14,942 nt of DNA, from positions 1-14,942 of the forward strand of contig JALTPW010000030.1 in NCBI GenBank assembly GCA_026999335.1. The letters are read 5' to 3'. Made by a program: the position numbers and the translations under genes. The stretch is from Chromatiales bacterium (lineage in GTDB: Bacteria; Pseudomonadota; Gammaproteobacteria; SZUA-152). Under the pieces are notes generated by a model that was given only the letters and a program-made list of their open reading frames with translations, searched no databases and was not told where the DNA came from. This document shows positions 9,382-14,828 of this stretch, piece after piece. Numbering within the stretch: position 1 is the first letter of the stretch; the number at the start of each line of letters is the position of its first letter.

Positions 9382-9558
9382 TTATCCCGCCCTGAAATAT
9401 CGCCGCTTTGGATCCTGCGGACTCGTGCCGATTTCTTCAAGTATGGGCGGTGCGAGCCCCGCTTTGCGGCACGCCGCCATCATGCGCTGGATACCACTTC
9501 CCCACTGTTCGATCAATCCGAGTTCATGAAACACGCGGCCGATGACGCAATTGCGCAA
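9382..9558 (-). pseudogene. C-terminal remnant of an AlbA_2/RecG-like ATP-binding protein
   Basis: The minus-strand frame from 9558 to the TAA at 9382-9384 encodes 58 residues beginning LRNCVIGRVFHELGLIEQWG, then SGIQRMM. This is the typical C-terminal segment of the Schlafen-AlbA_2 / divergent-AAA 'putative DNA binding' proteins often labelled RecG-like regulators. In-frame TGA (9559-9561) and a TAG a few codons further back interrupt it, and no start codon with a ribosome-binding site is present, so only a fragment survives. The stop lies 9 nt before drmA, which suggests the intact gene once headed the same operon. Recognition rests on memory of the family's C-terminal motif. Confidence 0.7.
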
Positions 9559-9642
9559 TCAGGGCCCCTATCTCGTTGATGATACGCTCGAAAATGTTCA
9601 ACAAGTGTATTTGTCGTTAATATACAATAGGTTACAATACCC

Positions 9643-9752
9643 CACTCCCACTCTTATTATAAACAAGCTGTTTTTAATCTTGTTATTCAATCGCTTACTT
9701 GTTGATGCAAGCAGCAATACCATGAAAAATACCATGTTCAAAAAGTGTTGCT
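9643..9752 (+). repeat. Attachment-site repeat, copy 1 (most diverged)
   Basis: The core CACTCCCACTC (9643-9653) is followed by an AT-rich arm and two ATACCATG motifs at 9717-9724 and 9729-9736, then TTCAAAAAGTGTTGCT (9737-9752). The order and spacing match copies 2 and 3, but the arm between core and motifs has drifted, so this is probably the oldest insertion. It opens the cassette with the DUF1778/GNAT pair and marks the boundary with the DrmAB operon. Confidence 0.75.
9656..9661 (-). promoter_or_regulatory. Possible -10 box for the leftward DrmAB operon
   Basis: Read on the minus strand this is a perfect TATAAT, just beyond the core of repeat copy 1 and pointing to the defence operon about 0.3 kb away. 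No convincing -35 hexamer stands 16-18 bp upstream, so this is only a candidate. It matters because no better promoter for the operon is visible between 9559 and 9770. Confidence 0.25.
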
Positions 9753-9769
9753 CATGTCCTTCAGTAACC

Positions 9770-9813
9770 GTATAGACGATCAATATACATTAATGTATAT
9801 TGATCATCTATAC
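9770..9813. promoter_or_regulatory. 44-bp near-perfect palindrome, likely operator of the DUF1778/GNAT pair
   Basis: The arms 9770-9791 and 9792-9813 are reverse complements of each other with one mismatched pair. The centre is TATACATTAATGTATA. It ends 17 nt before the antitoxin ATG, and the SD-like AGGAG (9817-9821) follows directly. Ribbon-helix-helix DUF1778 antitoxins repress their own operon by binding palindromes of this kind, so autoregulation is expected; conditional cooperativity with the toxin is inferred from the family. Confidence 0.75.
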
Positions 9814-9830
9814 AATAGGAGACTATTGCG

Positions 9831-10109
9831 ATGACTGACACACAGAACCGCGTAGCACCCATTAACATCCGCGCTCGCACCACGCAGCGCAACCTGATTG
9901 ACAAGGCCGCAGCGCGGCTCAACAAGAATCGTTCGGACTTTATGCTGGAAGTGGCCTGCCGTGAAGCTGAAAACATTTTACTTGACCAACGGCTCTTTTT
10001 GGTGGACGACAAAACCTGCAAAACATTCACAGCAATCGTTAATGCACCGGTCAAAGACAACTCTGCACTGCGAAAACTGTTACGCGACAATGCACCATGG
10101 GAAGAATAA
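9831..10109 (+). CDS. DUF1778 ribbon-helix-helix antitoxin (TacA/AtaR type)
   Basis: This 92-aa protein has the DUF1778 layout. An N-terminal ribbon-helix-helix DNA-binding part (PINIRARTTQRNLIDKAA, about 10-27) leads into NKNRSDFMLEVACREAENIL (31-50). A toxin-neutralising tail ends in LRKLLRDNAPWEE. It should bind the GNAT toxin and repress the operon through the upstream palindrome. AGGAG at 9817-9821 stands 9 nt before the ATG. Its 3' end overlaps the toxin gene by 13 nt, a normal arrangement for this toxin-antitoxin type. Confidence 0.9.
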   Translation: MTDTQNRVAPINIRARTTQRNLIDKAAARLNKNRSDFMLEVACREAENILLDQRLFLVDDKTCKTFTAIVNAPVKDNSALRKLLRDNAPWEE

Positions 10110-10591
10110 CGGCGCCTGCACCCATTACAGAAGATCACCTCGTTGATACCTTTTCATGCAGTGTTCCGGTACTGGATGAATGGCTTAAACGCCATGCTCT
10201 CAAGAACGAAGTTTCCGGTGCATCCCACACCTTTGTGATCAGTCAAGGCAAGTGGATCATCGGTTATTACGCCCTAGCGACTGGCAGTGTCGAGCACCAA
10301 AATGCGCCAGGGAAAATACGCCGCAATATGCCGGATCCAATTCCCGTCATGGTGCTTGGAAGATTGGCCATCGATCAGCAATGGCAACAGTCAGGTTTGG
10401 GTCGAGGGCTACTGAAAGACGCCATGCTGCGCACCTTATCTGTTGCACAACAAGCCGGCATCCGGGCACTGCTGGTTCACACACTTTCAGAAGACGCCAA
10501 AGCTTTCTACATTCGTAACGGCTTTGTCGAATCCCCGATTGATTCGATGACCTTGATGGTTGCCTTGCAGGATGCGGCACATTGCCTTTGA
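10097..10591 (+). CDS. GNAT acetyltransferase toxin (TacT/AtaT type)
   Basis: This 164-aa protein carries the GNAT acetyl-CoA site in VLGRLAIDQQWQQSGLGRGL (86-105), with the Q/RxxGxG loop QQSGLG at 97-102. The C-terminal AFYIRNGF (136-143) supplies the conserved tyrosine (Y138). The N-terminal VPVLDEWLKRHA (23-34) is the usual opening of the family. Characterised TacT/AtaT toxins acetylate the amino group of aminoacyl-tRNAs and stop translation; the tRNA target here cannot be told. The start ATG overlaps the antitoxin gene by 13 nt, giving coupled translation. No catalytic residue appears lost, so the toxin is probably functional. Confidence 0.9.
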   Translation: MGRITAPAPITEDHLVDTFSCSVPVLDEWLKRHALKNEVSGASHTFVISQGKWIIGYYALATGSVEHQNAPGKIRRNMPDPIPVMVLGRLAIDQQWQQSGLGRGLLKDAMLRTLSVAQQAGIRALLVHTLSEDAKAFYIRNGFVESPIDSMTLMVALQDAAHCL

Positions 10592-10606
10592 TGAGCAGAA
10601 AAATCG

Positions 10607-11638
10607 ATGGAAACCAATTATCACGAATGGAGTGCAATCCTGCGCCAAGCAGTGATACGAGTAAAACCGGACTATTTTTCGTTACCCGAAGTTGAACGTG
10701 ATGCTTACCGGCTTCACCTAACATCAGAGGATGACTTCCGAATCCGGCAAACGCTCCTCAACGGATTATTCGGGATTACGGTCAACACTCCGGAAGAACT
10801 GGATGCTGCGCTGGAAACCTTCGATGATAACCAGTATCTGTTGCTGAACAGCACCCAGTTACCCTTTCAAGGCATTGGAAAGAATCATTTCTTTCTGAAT
10901 GAATTTCTCCCCGAAAATGTCACCCTGCTCGATTTCGACACAGTCGGCGATTATGCGCGTAACGATCACCGCTTCCAGGAGCAGGCGCGCCAGCAGGAGG
11001 ATCCAGCGTACACGCCATGCCCCTGGCGGGGTGAACTTCACCGCTGCTGGGCAAGGCTGGTGATCAATGGCACTTTCCACTATGCCGATATTTGTTCCTT
11101 GGCCGGCTATCTGACCGATACGCTGGATGAAGCCGGATTCGAGCATATCGACAAACTGATTCCCCACCAATACGTCGATGGCCCGGATCATGGCAAGCGT
11201 GAAGGCAAGGGATACGCCTACGATAAAAAACTCGATGCCGGTGGTCTGGAAGGCCAGTTGCAAGCGCTACGAGATCGTTACTACACCTATATGCAGGAAA
11301 GGCACGAAGCGCTGCTTGATCGATTCGATAAAGCGCCGACACGCTGTGTGTATATGATCAATCGGACAGGAGATAACGAACCACACATGGATTTCGTATT
11401 TTCTGACGCCATGGCACTGGACGCCGTACGCTTCCGGAACTTCGTCAACGACTGCCGACAACTCGCTGCCGATGCAGAGAAGGTTGGTGCACTCATCGAA
11501 CAGGAAATACGCCTCGCCCTCGACTTTCTTGCCGAAACTTACGATGACATCATGGAAAACTTCGATCCCGGCATCGTGAAACTTCAGCGCAAACGCAAGT
11601 TGATACTCGCGAATGAAAAGCTGAAAGACCTGTTATGA
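10607..11638 (+). CDS. Unrecognised 343-aa cargo gene downstream of the GNAT pair
   Basis: I do not recognise this protein. It starts 15 nt after the toxin stop, with only a weak GAGCAG before the ATG, and is probably co-transcribed with the toxin-antitoxin pair. Its stop lies 26 nt before the next attachment-site core, so it belongs to cassette 1. The sequence is acidic in the N-terminal half (NTPEELDAALETFDDNQ near 60-76). It has CPWRGELHRCWARL near 137-150 and a His/Asp/Lys-rich stretch PHQYVDGPDHGKREGKG near 185-201. The C-terminal third is strongly helical and may form a coiled coil (about 255-335). No signal peptide or membrane segment is seen. It could be an accessory defence protein, but no function is assignable. 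Confidence 0.8.
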   Translation: METNYHEWSAILRQAVIRVKPDYFSLPEVERDAYRLHLTSEDDFRIRQTLLNGLFGITVNTPEELDAALETFDDNQYLLLNSTQLPFQGIGKNHFFLNEFLPENVTLLDFDTVGDYARNDHRFQEQARQQEDPAYTPCPWRGELHRCWARLVINGTFHYADICSLAGYLTDTLDEAGFEHIDKLIPHQYVDGPDHGKREGKGYAYDKKLDAGGLEGQLQALRDRYYTYMQERHEALLDRFDKAPTRCVYMINRTGDNEPHMDFVFSDAMALDAVRFRNFVNDCRQLAADAEKVGALIEQEIRLALDFLAETYDDIMENFDPGIVKLQRKRKLILANEKLKDLL

Positions 11639-11663
11639 TGGAGCCATTACCCGACAGTGCCGG

Positions 11664-11772
11664 TCACTCCCACTCTATTATCAATAAGCGATTTTTAGCT
11701 TTTATTTTCAATGACTTATTTTTTCTGTAAGTGGCAATACCATGGAATATACCATGTTCAGAAAATGCTGCT
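11664..11772 (+). repeat. Attachment-site repeat, copy 2
   Basis: The core CACTCCCACTC (11665-11675) is followed by TATTATCAATAAGCGATTTT and a further arm nearly identical to copy 3. Two ATACCATG motifs lie at 11737-11744 and 11749-11756, then TTCAGAAAATGCTGCT. It separates the 343-aa gene from the vapBC cassette. Its direct orientation and the match to the guaA end identify it as an attachment-site derivative and not an insertion-sequence end. Confidence 0.8.
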
Positions 11773-11831
11773 ATTCACCAAGCACCAAGGAATACCGAGA
11801 CAATACAGCCTAAAAAACAGTGACCTGCCAG

Positions 11832-11872
11832 TTGACTAGACGGCTTTCTAGGCATATGCTTAGACATATGCC
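11832..11872 (+). promoter_or_regulatory. vapBC promoter with operator over the -10 box
   Basis: TTGACT (11832-11837) and TATGCT (11855-11860) are separated by 17 bp, a good sigma-70 arrangement. The inverted repeat GGCATATG-N6-CATATGCC (11851-11872) covers the -10 box and probable start point. VapB antitoxins bind such palindromes to repress their own operon, so this is a likely VapBC operator. The vapB ATG is 20 nt downstream, preceded by AGAGGA (11880-11885). Confidence 0.75.
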
Positions 11873-11892
11873 ACAAGCCAGAGGATGCCCTA

Positions 11893-12135
11893 ATGTCAAC
11901 TCCTGAACGCCATGTCCGCCTCTTTCGTAACGGTCGTAACCAGGCGCTGCGCATTCCTCGTGAATTCGAGTTGGAAGGCGAGGAAGCAATCATCCACAAG
12001 GAAGGCGACCGCCTGATCGTGGAACCGGTCCGTAAAGGAAAGTTACTGGCCCTGCTTGCCACGCTGGATCCTCTGACTGAACCTTTCCCCGATATTGACG
12101 ATGATCTGCCGCCACTGGATGACGTGCAACTGTGA
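11893..12135 (+). CDS. vapB: VapB-type antitoxin, AbrB/SpoVT fold
   Basis: This 80-aa protein has an N-terminal swapped-hairpin AbrB domain: VRLFRNGRNQALRIPREFEL (8-27), then GEEAIIHKEGDRLIVEPV (29-46), the standard VapB pattern. A short acidic tail (PFPDIDDDLPPLDDVQL) should wrap the toxin active site. It is expected to neutralise the adjacent PIN ribonuclease and to repress from the upstream inverted repeat. A good ribosome-binding site, AGAGGA, stands 7 nt before the ATG. The gene ends in a 4-nt overlap with vapC. Confidence 0.9.
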   Translation: MSTPERHVRLFRNGRNQALRIPREFELEGEEAIIHKEGDRLIVEPVRKGKLLALLATLDPLTEPFPDIDDDLPPLDDVQL

Positions 12136-12545
12136 GTGCATCACTGAGGTATTTGCTGGACACCAACATCCTGTCCGATTTGGTTCGAAATCCACAGGGC
12201 GAAGTAGCGGCGCAAATCACCAAAGCCGGCGAGGACAGTGTTTGCACCAATATCATTGTCGCAGCAGAACTCCGTTATGGCGCAGCCAAGTCAAACTCGG
12301 CAAAACTTGCCGAGCGTATCGACTTGATCCTATCGGCATTGGAAATTCTACCGCTGGAAACGCCTGCTGATCGCCAGTATGCAGCAATACGCCATCACCT
12401 CGCACGGCAGGGAACCCCTATCGGGCCAAACGACCTGCTGATTGCCGCACATGCCCTCTCAAATAATCTGACGGTTGTGACAGCCAATGTCAGGGAATTC
12501 TCAAGAGTGCCGGGACTGAAAGTGGAAAACTGGTTGCGGACTTAG
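12132..12545 (+). CDS. vapC: VapC-type PIN-domain ribonuclease toxin
   Basis: This 137-aa PIN protein starts at GTG in the GTGA overlap with the vapB stop, leaving the antitoxin frame directly coupled to it. The acidic Mg-binding residues are in place: D10 in YLLDTN, E46 in AAELRYG and D101 in GPNDLLIAAHA. The usual TANVREF follows at 117-123. The family cleaves specific tRNAs or rRNA to halt translation; the target cannot be inferred from sequence. The pair is the only cargo of the roughly 1-kb cassette 2. It resembles the FitB-like VapC branch. Confidence 0.92.
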   Translation: MSASLRYLLDTNILSDLVRNPQGEVAAQITKAGEDSVCTNIIVAAELRYGAAKSNSAKLAERIDLILSALEILPLETPADRQYAAIRHHLARQGTPIGPNDLLIAAHALSNNLTVVTANVREFSRVPGLKVENWLRT

Positions 12546-12620
12546 CCGAAAAAAGAATTTATTCTTGCTGCATCTATAAATAAATAGAGCTTTTCTCTTT
12601 AGTGCCTGTAGATGCTAACC

Positions 12621-12643
12621 ATTGCCAGACATTGCCTGGCAAT
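12621..12643. other. Hairpin beside attachment core 3
   Basis: ATTGCCAG (12621-12628) and CTGGCAAT (12636-12643) form an 8-bp stem with a 7-nt loop directly left of core 3. There is no T-run after it on the plus strand, so it is not a standard vapC terminator. It might terminate weakly or be a structural part of the recombination site. The 12546-12620 stretch before it is AT-rich and holds no gene. Confidence 0.45.
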
Positions 12644-12648
12644 GCCTG

Positions 12649-12751
12649 TCACTCCCACTCTATTATCAATAAGCGATTTTTAGCCTTTATTTTCAATGAC
12701 TTATTTTTCTGCCAAACGGTAATACCATGAAAAATACCATGCTCAGAAAAT
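12649..12751 (+). repeat. Attachment-site repeat, copy 3
   Basis: The core CACTCCCACTC (12650-12660) is followed by an arm almost identical to copy 2 and two ATACCATG motifs at 12722-12729 and 12734-12741. On its left the identity with the guaA-end site extends to CCTGT, giving a 16-bp direct repeat (12645-12660 and 14813-14828) that brackets the AbiE cassette. Confidence 0.82.
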
Positions 12752-12814
12752 CCTACGAAATGCTCAAAAAATTTTCCGATTGAAAGCTCTCACACTGCCC
12801 CTTGGTAGTATTGC

Positions 12815-13840
12815 TTACCCAGCATTCAGCCGGTTCTGGAAATCAGCGACTTCCTCCAGAATCTCCTCAAATGTTGGCACCTCACCATAGAACATTTCCT
12901 GCTGCATACTTTCATAATCGGCCTGCCACGCGGGGAGATCGGCGGCTGAGGGTACCAGCTGCAGTTCCTGCGGATTTAGCATCGAATAGTCGACCCACGT
13001 ATAACGGAAGAACACCTGACGATGTGTGGCGATCCGATTGAATAGCTCGAGATCCCGGACAGATTCGTCACCCACCCCGGCCTGAATCATCCGGTAGAGG
13101 TCATAGTAGTGGCGGGCCATCGATCGTCGCTGCTTTTTCCTGGCTTCTGGACGAAATGTCTCCTCATGCAGCAGCATTGCCTTTTCCAGAAATGTGCGCT
13201 CTGGCCGTACTGCCCTCACATCTGAACCTGGCTCGGCCAGTAATTCCGGGAAGGCTTCTCTGATATAGGGAGCGATCTCGACGGGTGCAACAGGCTCTGT
13301 ATCCGACCGGGCGCCCATCTCAATCTTTACAGCACGACGAAGATAGGCGGCCTGCTCCGGGAAGGCCGTTGGATACAACAACAGCAAGGTCTGTTCATCG
13401 GGATCGTCGGGATCAGGCTCAAGCGACCATTTGAGTGTGTCCGGCAGATCCGATGAGATCGATTCGATGAGTGCCGGTTGAATCTGGTCGCTGATACATT
13501 GCTGGCAGGCTTCTTTCAGCGCCTTGAGGCGCTTGGCCGTCTGTTTCCTGCTGGGTGCTTGTTCCGGGGCATTGTCCCCACCAAAACCCAGGGCTTCCCT
13601 GTCGATGACGATATCGATATCTTCGGAAAAACGTTCGATGAGATTCCAGCACTTGGACAACGACGTACCACCCTTGAATGTCAGATGTTTACCCCATTCA
13701 GGCAGATCGAACAACTTGCCCAGCGTCCAACAAACCCAGAAGTCCTTCTCGACGGCAATCTCGAACAGATTCAATTGTGCGCCGGTCTGCGTACAGACCA
13801 ACCGGCGACGTTCTTCCGACATTTCAATAAATTCTTTCAT
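12815..13840 (-). CDS. abiEii: AbiEii-type nucleotidyltransferase toxin
   Basis: This 341-aa protein has the AbiEii/AbiGii (DUF1814) pattern. The nucleotidyltransferase motif TFKGGTSLSK (54-63) is followed by RFSEDIDIVID (70-80), giving the paired catalytic aspartates D74 and D76. A third-strand KIEMG (172-176), TFLEKAMLLHEE (216-227) and RHYYDLYRM (243-251) complete the family motifs. AbiEii toxins add nucleotides to target RNA, with tRNA shown for relatives, and cause growth arrest that limits phage spread. The start overlaps the antitoxin stop by 4 nt (ATGA), so translation is coupled. It is encoded opposite to the other two cassettes. All catalytic residues appear present. Confidence 0.9.
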   Translation of the reverse strand: MKEFIEMSEERRRLVCTQTGAQLNLFEIAVEKDFWVCWTLGKLFDLPEWGKHLTFKGGTSLSKCWNLIERFSEDIDIVIDREALGFGGDNAPEQAPSRKQTAKRLKALKEACQQCISDQIQPALIESISSDLPDTLKWSLEPDPDDPDEQTLLLLYPTAFPEQAAYLRRAVKIEMGARSDTEPVAPVEIAPYIREAFPELLAEPGSDVRAVRPERTFLEKAMLLHEETFRPEARKKQRRSMARHYYDLYRMIQAGVGDESVRDLELFNRIATHRQVFFRYTWVDYSMLNPQELQLVPSAADLPAWQADYESMQQEMFYGEVPTFEEILEEVADFQNRLNAG

Positions 13841-14460
13841 ACCGCGCTTTTCCGATCGGCCAGTGAACGAATGATATCGGCGATCCAGGCCGGGGCATAT
13901 CGGATATCCTTTACCAGTTGCTTGCGTGCATCGTCATCGAGCCGACGATCAAGCTGTGCGATGACTTGCTGATCGACGTTCTTCCGGCCCAGGTGGCGCA
14001 ACGCCTGGATCACCAGTCCACTGATCTTCCCTGCGGTGGCCATATTGCGTGGAGTCGTGTGCTTCAGGATGATCTGGCGCTTGCCAACCTGGACAGTCCG
14101 CGTACGGCCGTCCGTTAAATAAACGACCTTCATTGGGACTTGCGTGGAGAGTCCAAGCAGGTTGGCCGCGTAGGCCCCGGAAGGTTGAAGACGAGTGGCA
14201 TCGCGACCTGCCAATGCGCTTGCGATATCGTCCGTCGATGGCTGCAGCGGACCCAGCTGGGGATCGATTTTCGGGTAATCATACAGCCCCCGGGCCATCT
14301 GGCGGATGAGGCCGCTGTCCCGGTGCCGCATCAGTGCGAGATCAACAGCCCGGCGGGTGCCGAGATCCGAGAAACTATCGGGCGTAAAAACCCAGCCTCG
14401 CTTGCGAGCCTGAATCCGCCGGAGGATCTTGCTGTCGGTACTGTCTGTGTGCTTGCCCAT
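13837..14460 (-). CDS. abiEi: AbiEi-type antitoxin / transcriptional regulator (DUF6088-like)
   Basis: From ATG at 14460 this encodes 207 aa. The N-terminal KILRRIQARKRGWVFTPDSF and the following RRAVDLALMRHRDSGLIRQMARGLYDYPK form the winged-helix part of AbiEi-like antitoxins. The C-terminal part (PSGAYAANLLGLS, MKVVYLTDGRTRTV, ILKHTTPRNM) is the antitoxin domain. A longer frame starts at 14568, but the inverted repeat at 14463-14498 would then lie inside the coding region, so I prefer 14460 even though no clear Shine-Dalgarno precedes it. The family neutralises the toxin without stable binding (type IV) and represses its own promoter. Confidence 0.85.
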   Translation of the reverse strand: MGKHTDSTDSKILRRIQARKRGWVFTPDSFSDLGTRRAVDLALMRHRDSGLIRQMARGLYDYPKIDPQLGPLQPSTDDIASALAGRDATRLQPSGAYAANLLGLSTQVPMKVVYLTDGRTRTVQVGKRQIILKHTTPRNMATAGKISGLVIQALRHLGRKNVDQQVIAQLDRRLDDDARKQLVKDIRYAPAWIADIIRSLADRKSAV

Positions 14461-14462
14461 AT

Positions 14463-14506
14463 TTTTGAAAGAAAAGTGTATATCTTTTTCTTTCAAAAGA
14501 AAAGTG
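14463..14506 (-). promoter_or_regulatory. Inverted repeat upstream of abiEi, likely autoregulatory operator
   Basis: TTTTGAAAGAAAA (14463-14475) and TTTTCTTTCAAAA (14486-14498) are exact reverse complements with a 10-bp spacer. The minus-strand spacer holds TATACA, a possible -10 box. AAAGAAAAGTG also occurs twice in direct orientation, at 14468-14478 and 14496-14506. AbiEi proteins bind inverted repeats at their own promoter, so this is the probable operator. Confidence 0.6.
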
Positions 14507-14663
14507 CTATTCAGGGCCTCTGTGTCTGTATAAGTGAGCGCGAGGTAAGGTCGGCACAAAACAAACAAGGACGTGCATTCCCTTCGTGGTCTGGGAGCCG
14601 CTCATGTCCCTTATGGCCGGCGGGCTGAGGCCTTGCTAAAACAGGTAATACTAAGCGCGGCTG

Positions 14664-14748
14664 ATACCATGCCAGCATCAATCTACTTCTCATGGTATCG
14701 CCGGTTAGTGCACTACAACGCGCAAAAAATACCATGAAAAATACCATT
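14664..14748. repeat. Cluster of ATACCATG motifs inside the guaA-proximal end
   Basis: ATACCATG occurs at 14664-14671, inverted at 14691-14698, direct at 14729-14736, and as ATACCATT at 14741-14748. The last two have the same 12-bp spacing as the pairs in repeat copies 1-3 but lie left of their core (about 70 bp), whereas in copies 1-3 they lie right. This is what opposite ends of one element would look like. Arm-type recombinase binding sites are the likely role. The 14461-14816 stretch has no credible gene. Confidence 0.6.
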
Positions 14749-14771
14749 GATGATGCAGATTACATCATCAA
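14747..14771. other. Hairpin between AbiE cassette and guaA
   Basis: TTGATGATG (14747-14755) and CATCATCAA (14763-14771) pair perfectly around a 7-nt loop. No U-run follows on either strand, so a guaA terminator role is uncertain. It overlaps the last ATACCAT motif and may be part of the attachment region. Confidence 0.45.
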
Positions 14772-14812
14772 TTTGGCTATGCTAATCCTTGCAAATCAAC
14801 GACTTATAAATC

Positions 14813-14828
14813 CCTGTCACTCCCACTC
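14813..14828. other. guaA attachment site (chromosomal junction)
   Basis: CCTGTCACTCCCACTC spans the guaA stop codon (14817-14819) and repeats exactly at 12645-12660. Its last 11 bases recur at cores 1 and 2. It is the likely crossover region of the island with guaA; the gene's end is regenerated intact. Confidence 0.75.

Larger units (their letters stand above)
9643..14828. mobile_element. guaA-linked array of three attachment-site-bounded defence cassettes
   Basis: Four copies of CACTCCCACTC, the plus-strand reading of the last guaA codons, lie at 9643-9653, 11665-11675, 12650-12660 and 14818-14828. They divide the region into cassettes of about 2.0, 1.0 and 2.2 kb, each with one toxin-antitoxin or abortive-infection module. 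The first three cores are followed by a shared AT-rich arm with paired ATACCATG motifs. The guaA 3' end is an established target of tyrosine-recombinase islands. No integrase is encoded here, so the cassettes look like cis-mobilisable elements accreted in tandem. The left limit of the whole island lies outside the window. Confidence 0.7.

Noticed and set aside
9541..9600. Minus-strand translation containing RIINE, like the GuaA tail, suggesting a second guaA fragment
   Set aside because: Only about five residues match and the following residues diverge from GuaA. The adjoining frame is better explained as the decayed AlbA_2-type gene.
9611..9638. Plus-strand promoter TTGTCG-N16-TACAAT
   Set aside because: The hexamers are weak and would read through the attachment repeat before reaching a gene; not enough to list.
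9717..9736. ATACCATG pairs as replication-origin iterons
   Set aside because: Only two units per site, always tied to the attachment core, and no replication gene is nearby.
9643..12751. Repeats as insertion-sequence or MITE ends
   Set aside because: Copies are in direct, not inverted, orientation and no target-site duplication is apparent. The core equals the guaA terminus, which points to site-specific recombination.
14511..14747. 78-aa minus-strand frame between abiEi and the guaA end
   Set aside because: No domain or ribosome-binding site, low-complexity composition, and it runs through the ATACCATG motifs and the upstream region of abiEi.
9643..14828. Integron cassette array
   Set aside because: Junctions lack attC features (no paired RYYYAAC/GTTRRRY boxes or long imperfect palindromes), and no integron integrase is present.
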